A stretch of 64,000 nucleotides of DNA from Microbacterium oleivorans NBRC 103075 (GCF_001552475.1 NZ_BCRG01000007.1:62001-126000); one strand, 5' to 3'. Counted from the first letter of the stretch, positions 44,723-54,516 are shown. Notes: generated by a model not told the origin, from the sequence alone. Made by a program: numbers and translations.

Positions 44723-45466
44723 GTGAGTGAGCGCCCCGAAGCCCCCGAGATCGAGTTCCGTAGCGATGTCACGGTCGAGCTGGTCCGCTCCTCCGCCGCC
44801 GACAGCGACGTGCTCTTCGCCGCTCGCGTGTCGACGCAGGGAGAGCAGACGCTCGCGGCAGCCGCTGACGGCTCCGAAGCGACGGGGCGCGACCGCGGCC
44901 TCATCAACTACCTGATGCGAGATCGCCACGGTTCGCCTTTCGAACACAACTCGATGACCTTCTACGTGCAGGCGCCGATCTTCGTCTTCCGCGAGTTCAT
45001 GCGTCACCGCATGGCGTCGTACAACGAGGAGTCGGGCCGTTACCGGGAGCTCCGTCCCGTGTTCTATGTGCCGTCCTCCGAGCGCAACCTCGTGCAGGTC
45101 GGAAAGCCCGGCGCCTACCAGTTCCTCCCCGGCTCCGCCGAGCAGGTAGAGCTCGTCGCGCGCGAGACGCGCGAGGCATCCGTGGCCGCCTTCGAGAGCT
45201 ACCAGCGGATGCTGGATGCCGGCGTCGCCCGCGAGGTCGCCCGTATCGTCCTGCCGCTGAACATCATGTCGTCCATGTACGTCACGGTGAACGCGCGCTC
45301 GCTGATGAACTTCCTGTCGCTTCGCACCATGCGCGAGGGCACGCATTTCCCGTCGTTCCCGCAGCGCGAGATCGAGATGTGCGCCGAGAAGATGGAGAAC
45401 GTGTGGCAGGAACTCATGCCACTCACGTACGCCGCGTTCAACGCCAACGGCCGCGTCGCCCCCTGA
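44723..45466 (+). CDS. thyX: FAD-dependent thymidylate synthase
   Basis: A 247-residue flavin-dependent enzyme making dTMP from dUMP with methylene-tetrahydrofolate. The ThyX motif RHRxxSxNEESxRY is present as FMRHRMASYNEESGRYREL, and HGSPFEHNSMTFYVQAPIFVFREF precedes it. Either the GTG at 44723, seven bases after TAGGGT, or one at 44714 could be the start; the former fits the local leaderless pattern. Confidence 0.95.
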   Translation: MSERPEAPEIEFRSDVTVELVRSSAADSDVLFAARVSTQGEQTLAAAADGSEATGRDRGLINYLMRDRHGSPFEHNSMTFYVQAPIFVFREFMRHRMASYNEESGRYRELRPVFYVPSSERNLVQVGKPGAYQFLPGSAEQVELVARETREASVAAFESYQRMLDAGVAREVARIVLPLNIMSSMYVTVNARSLMNFLSLRTMREGTHFPSFPQREIEMCAEKMENVWQELMPLTYAAFNANGRVAP

Positions 45467-45493
45467 TCACATGCGCGTCTTAGGCTGACGCGC

Positions 45494-46246
45494 ATGAACC
45501 GCACCGCACTCATCACGGGCGCCAGCTCCGGCATCGGAGCCGAGTACGCCCGCCAGCTGTCCGCGAAGGGCGCTGACGTCGTCCTCGTCGCTCGTGACGA
45601 GAAGGCGCTCCGTGCTCTGGCAGACGAGATCGCCGGGCGCGGGGGCCGAGCCGAGATCCTCGTCGCGGATCTCCTCGATGATGCCCAGCGTCGACGGGTC
45701 GAGGAGCGCCTCGAGCAGGGCATCGATCTCCTCGTGAACAGTGCCGGGTACGGGCTTCCGCTCGCCTTCGAGGAGAACGACATCGAGGGCGAGGCTCGTC
45801 ACCTCGAGCTGCACGTCGAGGTGACGATGCGACTGACGCGCGCGGCTCTGCCGACGATGCTGTCGCGCGGCAGCGGCCGCATCCTCAACATCGCCTCGGT
45901 CGCCGGGCTCGTCCCGCGCGGGACCTACGGCGCAGCCAAAGCGTGGGTCGTGAGCTTCAGCCGCTGGGCGAATACGGTCTACGGCCCGAGGGGAGTGACG
46001 GTCACGGCGGTCTGCCCCGGCTACGTCCACACGAACTTCCACGAGCGCCTCGGTCTCCCACCGGGGGAGGAGGGGGTACTCGGCGGGATGTGGCTGAACG
46101 CCACACAGGTGGTGCGGGAATCGCTCCGAGACGCTGCCCGAGGCCGGGCCGTCAGCATCCCATCTCTCCGCTACAAGGCGCTCACCTCGCTCGCGCGCCT
46201 GCTCCCCGACCGCATCGTCGTCGCCGTCGCGTCCCGCGGCCGCTGA
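45494..46246 (+). CDS. Short-chain dehydrogenase/reductase
   Basis: A 250-residue classical SDR. The cofactor loop is ALITGASSGIGAEYARQL, the structural NNAG motif is modified to LLVNSAGYG, and the catalytic set is Ser in LNIASVAG with Tyr and Lys in GTYGAAKAWV. It resembles the group annotated as ketoacyl reductase or DltE-like; substrate unknown. The ATG lies seven bases after TAGGCT (45481-45486). Confidence 0.9.
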   Translation: MNRTALITGASSGIGAEYARQLSAKGADVVLVARDEKALRALADEIAGRGGRAEILVADLLDDAQRRRVEERLEQGIDLLVNSAGYGLPLAFEENDIEGEARHLELHVEVTMRLTRAALPTMLSRGSGRILNIASVAGLVPRGTYGAAKAWVVSFSRWANTVYGPRGVTVTAVCPGYVHTNFHERLGLPPGEEGVLGGMWLNATQVVRESLRDAARGRAVSIPSLRYKALTSLARLLPDRIVVAVASRGR

Positions 46247-46247
46247 C

Positions 46248-46607
46248 ACAGACGCGTCGGTCGCATGCGGCCCGGTGCTCGTCGGGTGCGCGTTGCACGA
46301 TCGGCGGTGCTCGCGTTCGGATCGCGCGCTCATCCGCCAGGGGCTCCCCGCGCGCTTCCGTTGGCTCGTGGACATCGCTCGCCCCGATGCAGAGAGCGGG
46401 ATCGAGTCGCTCCTGCGCCTCCGTCTGCTGCGACTCGGCATCGCGCTGGTCGGCCAGGTCCTCATCTTGGGCGTCGGCCGCTTGGACTTCCTCCTGGCCG
46501 ACTGGATCATCCCCCCGGACCAGGTCGTGATGACGACGCGAGGGTCCGTCGTGGTTGAGGCGGCCGTCGACTTCGATGGTGCGGGAGTCATGTTTTTGGC
46601 CGGGTGA
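46248..46607 (+). pseudogene. Remnant of a DUF559 (Vsr/REase-like endonuclease-fold) protein
   Basis: The 450-base gap between the SDR and dapA has no intact gene, but one frame reads GPVLVGCALHDRRCSRSDRALIRQGLPARFRWLVDIARPDAESGIESLLRLRLLRLGIALVGQVLILGVGRLDFLLADW. The ESLLRLRLLRLGI...GVGRLDFLLADW part matches the start of DUF559 domains (xES..R.RL..LG....QV.I.GVGRVDLL.GD). After DFLLADW the conserved EVDG...R core is absent and the frame ends. There is no good start or ribosome-binding site. It is best read as a decayed, 3'-truncated copy of a gene type common in these bacteria. Confidence 0.55.
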
Positions 46608-46697
46608 CGCAACCTGCGCCTCACCGATCGTGCATCCGTCTCGCCCCTCGAAGACCTCGCACACGGCCGAGGGACCCTGACCGGTACCCTGGGAACC

Positions 46698-47675
46698 ATG
46701 ACGCACTCCGCCAATCCGTTCGGTCAGGTGCTCGTCGCGCTCGTCACTCCGATGACAGCCGACGGCGAGGTCGATTGGCCAGCCGTCGAGAAGCACATCG
46801 ACGACGTCATCACGGGCGGTGCCGACGGCATCGTCGTGACCGGGACGACCGGTGAGACCAGCACGCTGACCGATGCCGAGAAGCTGAAGCTCGTCGAGGT
46901 GGGCAAGTCCGTCTCCTCCGGCCGCGCGAAGATCATCACGGGCGGTGGCTCCAACGAGACCGCCCACGCGATCGAGCTCTACCGGGCCAGCGAGAAGGCC
47001 GGCGCCGACGGCATCATGATCGTCACGCCGTATTACAACAAGCCGACGCAGGCCGGCATCCTGACCCACTTCCGACTCGTCGCGGACGCGACCGATCTGC
47101 CGGTGATCCTCTACGACATCCCCGGCCGTACCGGAGTACCCATCAAGTACGAGACGATCCTCCGCCTCGCCAAGCACCCGAACATCCTCGCGGTGAAGGA
47201 CGCCAAGGGCGACTTCAGCGAGGTCAGCCGGGTCCTGAACCAGACGGACCTCCTCTATTTCTCGGGCGACGACGCCAACGTGCTCCCGCACCTGTCGATC
47301 GGCGCGGCCGGTCTCATCGGTGTGACGGCGAACATCACGTCGGCGCCTTACCGAGTGATCGTGGATGCCGTCAACCGTGGCGACCTGCAGACCGCGACTG
47401 CTGCGCACAAGAAGCTCGAACCGCTCGTCCGTGCCGTCATGACGCACGTCCCGGGGACGGTCAGCGCAAAGTACATCCTGCACGGGCTGGGGCGCATCTC
47501 GAGCCCCCGCGTGCGCCTCCCGCTCGTCGGGCCCGAGGAATGGGAGGCCGCCCTCATCGAGGACGAACTCGACCTCGTTCGGGATGTCGACGGTGCTGAC
47601 TTCTCCAACTTCCGACCAGACCGCAATGCCGCCGCGGGCGGCGCTCTTCCGAAGGTGCATGGAACAACTCGATGA
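46698..47675 (+). CDS. dapA: 4-hydroxy-tetrahydrodipicolinate synthase
   Basis: A 325-residue (beta/alpha)8 aldolase condensing pyruvate with aspartate semialdehyde, the committed step to lysine and diaminopimelate. GTTGETSTLTDAEKLKLVE, VTPYYNKPTQAGILTHF, Tyr in LYDIPGRTGVPI and the Schiff-base Lys in ILAVKDAKGDFSE are all present. The C-terminus is about 25 residues longer than in E. coli. The ATG lies seven bases after TACCCT. The stop codon overlaps the ribonuclease J start by four bases. Confidence 0.95.
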   Translation: MTHSANPFGQVLVALVTPMTADGEVDWPAVEKHIDDVITGGADGIVVTGTTGETSTLTDAEKLKLVEVGKSVSSGRAKIITGGGSNETAHAIELYRASEKAGADGIMIVTPYYNKPTQAGILTHFRLVADATDLPVILYDIPGRTGVPIKYETILRLAKHPNILAVKDAKGDFSEVSRVLNQTDLLYFSGDDANVLPHLSIGAAGLIGVTANITSAPYRVIVDAVNRGDLQTATAAHKKLEPLVRAVMTHVPGTVSAKYILHGLGRISSPRVRLPLVGPEEWEAALIEDELDLVRDVDGADFSNFRPDRNAAAGGALPKVHGTTR

Positions 47676-49348
47676 CCAATACCGTCTCCGCCCCTGAAAA
47701 ACTCGCCCCCGGAACGCTCCGGGTGACTCCCGTCGGCGGACTCGGCGAAATCGGCCGCAACATGACCGTCTTCGAGTACGACGGCAAGCTGCTGATCGTC
47801 GACTGCGGTGTCCTCTTCCCCGAGGAGCACCAGCCGGGCGTGGACCTGATCCTCCCCGACTTCGAGGCGATCCGCGGGCGACTCGACGACATCGTCGGCG
47901 TCGTCCTCACCCACGGCCACGAAGACCACATCGGCGCGGTGCCGTACCTCCTCAAGCGCAAGGGCGACATCCCCCTCATCGGCTCGCAGCTGACCCTCGC
48001 ACTCGTCGAGGCGAAGCTCAAGGAGCACCGCATCAAGCCGTACACGCTCACGGTGAAGGAAGGCCAGCGCGAGCAGGTCGGGCCGTTCGACCTCGAGTTC
48101 GTCGCGGTCAATCACTCCATCCCCGACGCTCTCGCGGTCGGCATCCGTACGCCCGCCGGTCTCGTCCTCGCCACCGGCGACTTCAAGATGGACCAGCTCC
48201 CGCTCGACGGGCGCTTGACGGACCTGCGCGCCTTCGCGCGCCTCGGCGAGGAGGGCGTCGACATGTTCCTCGTCGACTCCACGAACGCCGACGTCCCCGG
48301 ATTCACGCCGCTCGAGCGGGCCATCGGGCCCGTCCTCGACCAGGTCATCGGCAAGGCGCCGCGCCGCGTCATCGTCGCAAGCTTCTCGAGCCACATCCAT
48401 CGCGTGCAGCAGGTCATCGACGCGGCTGCCGCGCACGGCCGTCGGGTCGCGTTCCTGGGTCGCTCGATGGTCCGCAACATGACGATCGCGGAGCAGCTCG
48501 GCTACCTCAAGGTGCCCGACGGGGTCCTCATCGACTACAAGAAGGCCAAGGACCTCCCCGACGACCGCATCGTCTACATGTCGACGGGATCGCAGGGCGA
48601 GCCGATGGCCGTGCTCTCTCGCATGGCGAACCTCGACCACGCGATCGAGCCGGGGGAGGGCGACACCGTCATCCTCGCCTCGAGTCTCATCCCGGGCAAC
48701 GAGAACGCCGTGTACCGCGTGATCGACGGCCTGACCAAGCTCGGGGCCAATGTCGTCCACAAGGCGAACGCGAAGGTCCATGTCTCGGGTCACGCGGCCG
48801 CCGGCGAGTTGCTCTACTGCTACAACATCCTCAAGCCGAAGAACGTCCTGCCCGTCCACGGCGAGTACCGCCACCTGATGGCGAACGCGAAGCTCGCTCA
48901 GGACAGCGGGGTCCCCGCGGCGAACACGATCATCGCCGAGAACGGCACGGTCATCGACCTCAAGGACGGCGTCGCGAAGGTCGTCGGCCAGCTCGACCTC
49001 GGCTTCGTGTACGTCGACGGCTCCTCGGTCGGCGAGATCACGGATGCCGACCTCAAGGACCGTCGCATCCTGGGTGAAGAGGGCTTCATCTCCGTCATCG
49101 TGGTGGTGGATGCCGCAACCGGTCGCGTCATCACGGGTCCGGAGATCCACGCCCGCGGGTTCGCGGAGGACGACGCCGTGTTCGACTCCGTCAAGCCGAA
49201 GATCGTGCAGGCGCTCGCCGAGGCCGCGAAGTCGGGCGTCCGAGACCAGCACGCACTGCAGCAGGTCGTCCGCCGCACGATCGGTCGCTGGGTGAACCAG
49301 TCGCTGCGTCGTCGACCGATGATCGTCCCGATGGTGATCGAGGCCTGA
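47672..49348 (+). CDS. rnj: Ribonuclease J
   Basis: A 558-residue metallo-beta-lactamase/beta-CASP ribonuclease with 5'-3' exonuclease and endonuclease activity in mRNA decay and rRNA maturation. TPVGGLGEIGRNMTVFEYDG opens the protein, the zinc motif is VLTHGHEDHIGAVPYLL (about residues 78-94), STGSQGEPMAVLSRMA and VHVSGHAAAGELLYCYNILKPKNVLPVHGEYRHL belong to the beta-CASP and third metal motifs. dapA-rnj is a conserved actinobacterial pair. PNPase at 36 kb is the 3'-5' counterpart. Confidence 0.95.
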   Translation: MTNTVSAPEKLAPGTLRVTPVGGLGEIGRNMTVFEYDGKLLIVDCGVLFPEEHQPGVDLILPDFEAIRGRLDDIVGVVLTHGHEDHIGAVPYLLKRKGDIPLIGSQLTLALVEAKLKEHRIKPYTLTVKEGQREQVGPFDLEFVAVNHSIPDALAVGIRTPAGLVLATGDFKMDQLPLDGRLTDLRAFARLGEEGVDMFLVDSTNADVPGFTPLERAIGPVLDQVIGKAPRRVIVASFSSHIHRVQQVIDAAAAHGRRVAFLGRSMVRNMTIAEQLGYLKVPDGVLIDYKKAKDLPDDRIVYMSTGSQGEPMAVLSRMANLDHAIEPGEGDTVILASSLIPGNENAVYRVIDGLTKLGANVVHKANAKVHVSGHAAAGELLYCYNILKPKNVLPVHGEYRHLMANAKLAQDSGVPAANTIIAENGTVIDLKDGVAKVVGQLDLGFVYVDGSSVGEITDADLKDRRILGEEGFISVIVVVDAATGRVITGPEIHARGFAEDDAVFDSVKPKIVQALAEAAKSGVRDQHALQQVVRRTIGRWVNQSLRRRPMIVPMVIEA

Positions 49349-49369
49349 GCGGACCGCTACCATTCGGGC

Positions 49370-49861
49370 ATGCCCGAGTCGTGGTCGCTGCGTCCTGCCA
49401 CCCAGGCGGACGGGGTGTTCCTCGGCGACATGGTCGTCGAGGCCGCCAATTGGCGGCCTGGCGCGCCTCGTCCGAGGCATGAGGTCCTGGCCGACCCTGA
49501 TCACAGTCGGTACCTCGCAGGCTGGATGCGTCCCGGCGACGTCGGATTCGTGGCCGTCGCCGGCGCGGAACTGATCGGGGCCGCCTGGTATCGGACGCTT
49601 CCGCGCACCGATCCCGGATTCGGGTACGTCGGGACGGGCGTTCCGGAGCTCATCATCGGGGTGAAAGCGATGTGGCGGTCGCACGGCGTCGGCCGTGCGC
49701 TGCTGCGTCGACTGTGCGATGCCGCGCACGCAGAGGGACGGGCGCGCATCTGCCTCTCCGTCGAGCGCGGAAACTTCGCGCAGGTCCTCTACCGCACGGA
49801 GGGCTTCGCGGTCACGCGGAGCGGAATCGGCCGCGACACGATGGTCAAGCGTCTCGGCTGA
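49370..49861 (+). CDS. GNAT-family N-acetyltransferase
   Basis: A 163-residue acetyltransferase with one GNAT domain. [18 protein letters not shown] starts the fold, the acetyl-CoA loop is [22 protein letters not shown] (R-x-x-G-x-G/A pattern), and [24 protein letters not shown] closes it. The substrate is unknown. The ATG lies six bases after TACCAT. Confidence 0.88.
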   Translation: MPESWSLRPATQADGVFLGDMVVEAANWRPGAPRPRHEVLADPDHSRYLAGWMRPGDVGFVAVAGAELIGAAWYRTLPRTDPGFGYVGTGVPELIIGVKAMWRSHGVGRALLRRLCDAAHAEGRARICLSVERGNFAQVLYRTEGFAVTRSGIGRDTMVKRLG

Positions 49862-49929
49862 CGCGCGGATACCGCCTGGGAGTCGCGTCAATCCGGGCAA
49901 TGTCGGCCATCCGGCTTACCGTGGAAGGT

Positions 49930-52638
49930 ATGCCCAGGAGCAGCAGTCCGACCAGCAAGCCCCGCGCGTCCGCGTCGGGCTCCTCGGCGCGCGCGAAGAA
50001 AGCCGAGCCCGCCCCGCGGCGCAAGGCCGAGCCCGCCCCCCGTCACTACGTCGATGACGTCGAGCGCCCTCCCGTCATCGTCCGCGCATGGCTGGGCCTC
50101 GCCCACATCGCGGGCGGGATGTTCCGAGCGTTCGGATCCGAGGCGCTCGAGAAGGAGCAGCGACGGGACGGGTTCCCGTTCCTCCTGGTCCTGATGGCGA
50201 TCGCGGGGGCGGTCGTGGAGTGGTTCCTCATCGGCACCGACGTCGGCACGAACGTCAGCGCCTACACCGTGGGAGCCCTGATCGGGCGCGAAGCGTTCGT
50301 CTTCCCCGTCATCCTGCTCCTGCTCGCCGGGTGGCTGTTCCGGCATCCGCCGTCCGTGAACGACAACGGGCGCATCGGCATCGGCGCGGGACTGTTCATC
50401 CTGGCTGTGGCAGGGTTCTGCCACATCGTGGCGGACCGTCCGAAGCCCAGCGAGGGCCTGGTCGCGCTGAGCGCCTCCGGCGGACTCTTCGGGTGGGCCA
50501 TCGGTGAGCCGCTGACGGTTCTCACCGAGATCGGTGCAGGAATCGTCCTCGGGCTCCTGGCGTTTCTGAGCGTCCTCATCCTCACCAAGACACCGCCCAA
50601 CCGCATCGGTCGCCGCCTCGGCGACCTGTACGCCTGGTTGTTCGGCGCCGAGCGACCCGATCCCGACGCGGCTCCGGCGAAGGGACAGACCGGACCCACG
50701 GTCGCTTTCGACGCGCCCGACGAAGAGGGCGACTCGTTGCCCTGGTGGCGCCGCAACAAGTCGGGCCGCGAGGAGGATGCCGACGGAGGCCTCGGTGCCG
50801 ACGATCTCACTGCGCTCCTCGAGGCGAGCGGCGACGGCAGCTTCGACAACCCGGTCACGACGCCGACCCCTGAGGTCATGCCCGACGCGGTGACCGAGAT
50901 CATCGCGCCGGCGCCTCCTCGCACGCCCGGCCGCAAGCGCGACGCGATTCCCGACGCGCCTCCCATCCCACCGGTGCCGGACTTCGTGGCGGCCAACCTC
51001 GACTCCGTCGATCCCGACGCTCCCGACTACACGCTCCCGTCCTCCGACGCCCTTGCCGCAGGCACGCCGCACAAGGCGCGGTCCGAGGCGAATGACGCGA
51101 TGGTCCGCGCGATCATGGGCGTCTTCGAGCAGTTCTCGATCGACGCCAAGGTGACCGGTTTCTCCCGCGGCCCGACAGTGACGCAGTACGAGATCTCGCT
51201 CGGCTCGGGCGTCAAGGTCGAGCGCATCACGGCGCTGACGAACAACATCGCCTACGCGGTCGCCTCCAATGAGGTGCGCATTCTCGCGCCCATTCCCGGC
51301 AAGAGCGCGATCGGCGTCGAGATCCCGAACACGGATCGCGAGATCGTCACCCTCGGCGACGTCCTCCGCTCGCCTAATGCTCAGCAGGCGACGCACCCGA
51401 TGACGATCGGTATCGGCAAGGATGTCGGCGGCGGGTACGTCGTCGCGAACCTCGCCAAGATGCCTCACCTCCTCGTCGCCGGGTCCACGGGCTCCGGCAA
51501 GTCCAGCTTCGTGAACTCGATGATCACGAGCCTCCTCATGCGGGCGAAGCCGTCGGATGTCCGCATGGTGCTCATCGACCCGAAGCGCGTCGAGCTCACG
51601 TCCTACGCCGGGGTGCCGCACCTCATCACGCCCATCATCACGAACCCCAAGAAAGCCGCCGAAGCGCTGCAGTGGGTCGTGAAGGAGATGGACATGCGCT
51701 ACGACGACCTCGCGTCGTTCGGCTTCCGTCACATCGATGACTTCAACCGCGCCGTCGTCGCCGGCGAGATCCAGCTTCCCGTCGGGAGCGAGCGCGTACT
51801 CAAGCCGTATCCGTACCTCCTCGTCGTCGTCGACGAGCTCGCGGACCTCATGATGGTCGCGCCTCGCGATGTCGAGGACTCGATCGTCCGCATCACGCAG
51901 CTGGCGCGTGCCTCCGGCATCCACCTCGTCCTGGCGACGCAGCGCCCCTCGGTCGACGTCGTCACCGGTCTCATCAAGGCGAACGTCCCGTCCCGACTCG
52001 CCTTCGCGGTGACGAGCGTGACGGACTCGCGCGTCATCCTCGACCAGCCCGGCGCCGACCGTCTCATCGGCCAAGGTGACGGGCTGTTCCTCCCGATGGG
52101 GGCCTCCAAGGCCGTCCGCGTGCAGGGTGCGTGGGTCGCCGAGAAGGAGATCGAGAAGGTCGTCAACCACGTCAAGAACCAGGCCCGACCCGAGTACCGC
52201 AAGGATGTCGAGGCGGTCATCGAGAAGAAGGAGATCGACGCCGACATCGGTGACGACCTCGAGCTCCTCCTGGCTGCCGCGGAGCAGATCATCACGACGC
52301 AGTTCGGGTCGACCTCGATGCTCCAGCGCAAGCTCCGCGTCGGCTTCGCCAAGGCGGGGCGCCTCATGGACCTCCTCGAAGCGCGCGAGATCGTCGGACC
52401 CTCCGAGGGTTCGAAGGCTCGCGACGTTCTCGTGACCCCCGATGAGCTCCCCGCCGTGCTCGCACGGCTCCGGGGTGAAGAGCCCCCGCAGGATGCCGTT
52501 CCCACGGCGGCACCGGCAGCTCCGGCGCGCGCGGCGGACCCGTACGGTCCCGACGCGGTGACGGAGCAGTTCGAGGGCTACGAGGTCGTCGAGTCCGAGG
52601 GTGACGAGGATGCCTGGGGCCTCACCGGCCGCGACTGA
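49930..52638 (+). CDS. ftsK: DNA translocase FtsK/SpoIIIE
   Basis: A 902-residue septal DNA pump that clears chromosome dimers and termini at division. A basic N-terminal tail is followed by four to five membrane helices (about residues 75-220), a variable linker, the translocase core with Walker [17 protein letters not shown] (about 516-531) and [13 protein letters not shown], and a winged-helix gamma domain ([46 protein letters not shown]) that reads polar DNA motifs. The ATG at 49930 lies seven bases after TACCGT; the longer open frame upstream overlaps the GNAT gene and is not supported. It heads ftsK-pgsA-cinA. Confidence 0.95.
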   Translation: MPRSSSPTSKPRASASGSSARAKKAEPAPRRKAEPAPRHYVDDVERPPVIVRAWLGLAHIAGGMFRAFGSEALEKEQRRDGFPFLLVLMAIAGAVVEWFLIGTDVGTNVSAYTVGALIGREAFVFPVILLLLAGWLFRHPPSVNDNGRIGIGAGLFILAVAGFCHIVADRPKPSEGLVALSASGGLFGWAIGEPLTVLTEIGAGIVLGLLAFLSVLILTKTPPNRIGRRLGDLYAWLFGAERPDPDAAPAKGQTGPTVAFDAPDEEGDSLPWWRRNKSGREEDADGGLGADDLTALLEASGDGSFDNPVTTPTPEVMPDAVTEIIAPAPPRTPGRKRDAIPDAPPIPPVPDFVAANLDSVDPDAPDYTLPSSDALAAGTPHKARSEANDAMVRAIMGVFEQFSIDAKVTGFSRGPTVTQYEISLGSGVKVERITALTNNIAYAVASNEVRILAPIPGKSAIGVEIPNTDREIVTLGDVLRSPNAQQATHPMTIGIGKDVGGGYVVANLAKMPHLLVAGSTGSGKSSFVNSMITSLLMRAKPSDVRMVLIDPKRVELTSYAGVPHLITPIITNPKKAAEALQWVVKEMDMRYDDLASFGFRHIDDFNRAVVAGEIQLPVGSERVLKPYPYLLVVVDELADLMMVAPRDVEDSIVRITQLARASGIHLVLATQRPSVDVVTGLIKANVPSRLAFAVTSVTDSRVILDQPGADRLIGQGDGLFLPMGASKAVRVQGAWVAEKEIEKVVNHVKNQARPEYRKDVEAVIEKKEIDADIGDDLELLLAAAEQIITTQFGSTSMLQRKLRVGFAKAGRLMDLLEAREIVGPSEGSKARDVLVTPDELPAVLARLRGEEPPQDAVPTAAPAAPARAADPYGPDAVTEQFEGYEVVESEGDEDAWGLTGRD

Positions 52639-52672
52639 GACCGTCGGCGCCTCGGCTCGATAGGCTCGAGGC

Positions 52673-53239
52673 GTGACGATTCCGCGGCAGCTGCCCAACG
52701 CCATCACGATCGTGCGCATCCTATGCGCACCGGTGTTCGTCTGGCTCCTCCTCGCCGACGACGGGACGGACGGGGCGCTCCGGTGGTGGGCGGCCGCGCT
52801 GTTCATCGTGGCGATCGCGACCGACGGAATCGACGGCTACCTCGCCCGTCGGTACGAGATCGTCACCGACCTCGGCAAACTGCTCGATCCGATCGCCGAC
52901 AAGGTGCTCACCGGGTGCGCATTCGTCGCCCTCTCGATCCTCGGTGAGTTGCCCGTGTGGGTGGTCGTCCTCGTGCTCGTCCGCGAGCTCGGGATCACCC
53001 TGCACCGACTTCTGGTCGCGACCGACCACGTGGTCGCGGCGGCGTGGATGGGAAAGCTCAAAACCGTCGCGCAGGCCGTCGCCCTCTCCCTCGCTCTGCT
53101 TCCGCTGTGGACGCTGGTGGGGGAGTGGATCCACATCGTCAACGCGATCACCATGACGATCGCCGTCGTGCTGACGGTCGCCAGCGGCCTCGACTACGTC
53201 GTCACCGCCGTCCGCGCCCGCACGTCCCGGCGGGCATGA
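52673..53239 (+). CDS. pgsA: CDP-diacylglycerol--glycerol-3-phosphate 3-phosphatidyltransferase
   Basis: A 188-residue membrane enzyme of the CDP-alcohol phosphatidyltransferase family, making phosphatidylglycerol phosphate. The signature D-x2-DG-x2-AR-x8-G-x3-D-x3-D is read in ATDGIDGYLARRYEIVTDLGKLLDPIADKV. Four to six hydrophobic helices are present. The GTG start lies six bases after TAGGCT, and the stop overlaps cinA by four bases. PgsA1-type and phosphatidylinositol synthases share the motif; position before cinA supports pgsA. Confidence 0.92.
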   Translation: MTIPRQLPNAITIVRILCAPVFVWLLLADDGTDGALRWWAAALFIVAIATDGIDGYLARRYEIVTDLGKLLDPIADKVLTGCAFVALSILGELPVWVVVLVLVRELGITLHRLLVATDHVVAAAWMGKLKTVAQAVALSLALLPLWTLVGEWIHIVNAITMTIAVVLTVASGLDYVVTAVRARTSRRA

Positions 53240-53775
53240 TGCGCCGGAACCCCAGTGAGCTGCCCGATGAGCTCGAGGAGACCGCGGTCGCGAGCGGACC
53301 GCGGTCCGATCCCGAGCGTCTCGTGGAGCGGCTCAAAGAGCTGGGATGGACCCTCGGAGTCGCCGAATCGCTGACGGGGGGTCTCGTCGCGGCATCCGTC
53401 GTCTCGGTCTCGGGAGCGTCCGCGGTGTTCCGCGGCGGGATCGTCGCCTATGCAACCGAGCTCAAAGAGCGGCTGCTCGGTGTGGACGCCACGCTCCTGG
53501 ACGCTCACGGGCCCGTGCACCCTCGCGTTGCGCGGCAGATGGCGGAGGGCATCCGGAGAGCGGTGGGCGACGATGAGCCGGCCGATGTGGGCATCGCGAC
53601 GACGGGCATCGCCGGGCCGGTGTCGTCGGACGGCCAGCCGGTCGGGACGGTTCACATCGCCGTCTCGACACCGCTCGGGTCGAGGGTGGAGTCCCTGATC
53701 CTGGAGGGCGATCGGGACGAGATCCGGACCGCCGCGGCGGCCCGAGCGATCCTCCTCGCCGTCGAGGCGTTGTAG
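53236..53775 (+). CDS. cinA: CinA C-terminal-domain protein (nicotinamide-nucleotide amidase type)
   Basis: A 179-residue protein consisting only of the CinA C-terminal (PncC) domain: LGWTLGVAESLTGGLVAASVVSVSGASAVFRGGIVAYATELKERLLGV contains the active-site Ser-Leu-Thr-Gly-Gly, and VGIATTGIAGPVSSDGQPVGTVHIAV is the second motif. Such enzymes deamidate nicotinamide mononucleotide. The N-terminal MoeA-like domain of longer CinA proteins is absent, as usual in actinobacteria. The ATG overlaps the pgsA stop codon. Confidence 0.92.
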   Translation: MMRRNPSELPDELEETAVASGPRSDPERLVERLKELGWTLGVAESLTGGLVAASVVSVSGASAVFRGGIVAYATELKERLLGVDATLLDAHGPVHPRVARQMAEGIRRAVGDDEPADVGIATTGIAGPVSSDGQPVGTVHIAVSTPLGSRVESLILEGDRDEIRTAAAARAILLAVEAL

Positions 53776-53924
53776 GGCGGGAATAGGCGTCGTTCCGGGC
53801 ATGTTACGTCTCGGTGATTCCCATCCATTCCCCAGCGCTCGGGGTCTAGGGTGACATCCAACGTGTTGTACCGTGGTTCTCCCGTCAGGGACTCGGTGGA
53901 TCTAAGCAGAGGGAGGGCCCACGC

Positions 53925-54245
53925 ATGATCCTGGTTCGTCAAGAGATCGGCGACGTCCTCCGCGACTTCCGGCTGCAGAAGGGCCACACGCTTCGTCAGG
54001 TGTCCGGCAAGGCGAGTGTTGCGCTCGGCTATCTCAGCGAGGTCGAGCGTGGCCAGAAAGAGGCGTCGAGCGAGATCCTCGCTGCCGTCGCCGAAGCCCT
54101 CGACGTACCGATCTCGGCGATCATGCGCGAGGTGGGTGACCGCATCTCGGTCCTGGAGGGACTGCACCCCATCACCGATGTCGTCCCCGACGACCTCGCT
54201 TCGCTCGGTGACGGTGTTCCCGCGCCGGAGCTGTCGCTGCGCTGA
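53925..54245 (+). CDS. clgR: XRE-family regulator, ClgR-like
   Basis: A 106-residue helix-turn-helix protein: ILVRQEIGDVLRDFRLQKGHTLRQVSGKASVALGYLSEVERGQKEASSEILAAVAEAL is the Cro/CI-type DNA-binding domain and VPISAIMREVGDRISVLEG follows. ClgR proteins activate clp protease genes and, in corynebacteria, repair genes, and are themselves unstable. Position just before DUF3046 and recA is conserved. GAGGGAGGG is the ribosome-binding site. TAGGGT (53847-53852) is a possible -10 box, giving a leader of about 70 bases. Confidence 0.87.
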   Translation: MILVRQEIGDVLRDFRLQKGHTLRQVSGKASVALGYLSEVERGQKEASSEILAAVAEALDVPISAIMREVGDRISVLEGLHPITDVVPDDLASLGDGVPAPELSLR

Positions 54246-54251
54246 CCCTCG

Positions 54252-54473
54252 ATGCGTCACAGCGAATTCGATCGCGCTGTCGCCGATGAGTTCGGCGCGG
54301 GCGGCGCCGCCCTCGTCGCCGATCTCGTGCTGACCGCGGTCGGCAACCGCACCGCTCGCGAGGCCCTTGCGGAGGGCGTCGCGCCGCGCGAGGTCTGGTA
54401 CGCGCTCTGCGCCGAAACCGATGTCCCGTCCGCCCGCCGTCATGGCGCGGGAAGGCTCGAGCCGCGACGCTGA
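54252..54473 (+). CDS. DUF3046 protein
   Basis: A 73-residue protein starting MRHSEFDRAVADEFG and containing GAALVADLVLTAVGNRTAREALAEGVAPREVWYALCAETDVPSARRHG. This is the actinobacterial DUF3046 pattern, nearly always found next to recA. Function is unknown. It starts six bases after clgR and is probably co-transcribed with it. Confidence 0.87.
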   Translation: MRHSEFDRAVADEFGAGGAALVADLVLTAVGNRTAREALAEGVAPREVWYALCAETDVPSARRHGAGRLEPRR

Positions 54474-54487
54474 ATCGGCGTGTCGCA

Positions 54488-54516
54488 TCGAAGATGCGTT
54501 CGAGTCGGCCTAGTCT
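54488..54516 (+). promoter_or_regulatory. LexA (SOS) box and -10 of recA
   Basis: TCGAAgATGCGTTCGA (54488-54503) matches the Gram-positive/actinobacterial SOS box TCGAAC-N4-GTTCGA in 11 of 12 arm positions. TAGTCT (54511-54516) follows at a distance that places the box over the -35 region, so LexA would block the promoter. The recA leader would be about 175 bases. Nothing else gene-like was seen in 54474-54699. Confidence 0.8.

Noticed and set aside
47348..49900. Minus-strand open frame of 850 codons opposite ribonuclease J
   Set aside because: Antisense shadow of a strongly GC3-biased gene; no motif was recognisable.
49888..52806. A very long open frame (about 970 codons) on the minus strand opposite ftsK
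   Set aside because: It is rich in Asp, Arg, Val, Glu and His in the pattern of a GC-rich antisense frame and shows no domain, while the plus-strand frame encodes a complete FtsK.
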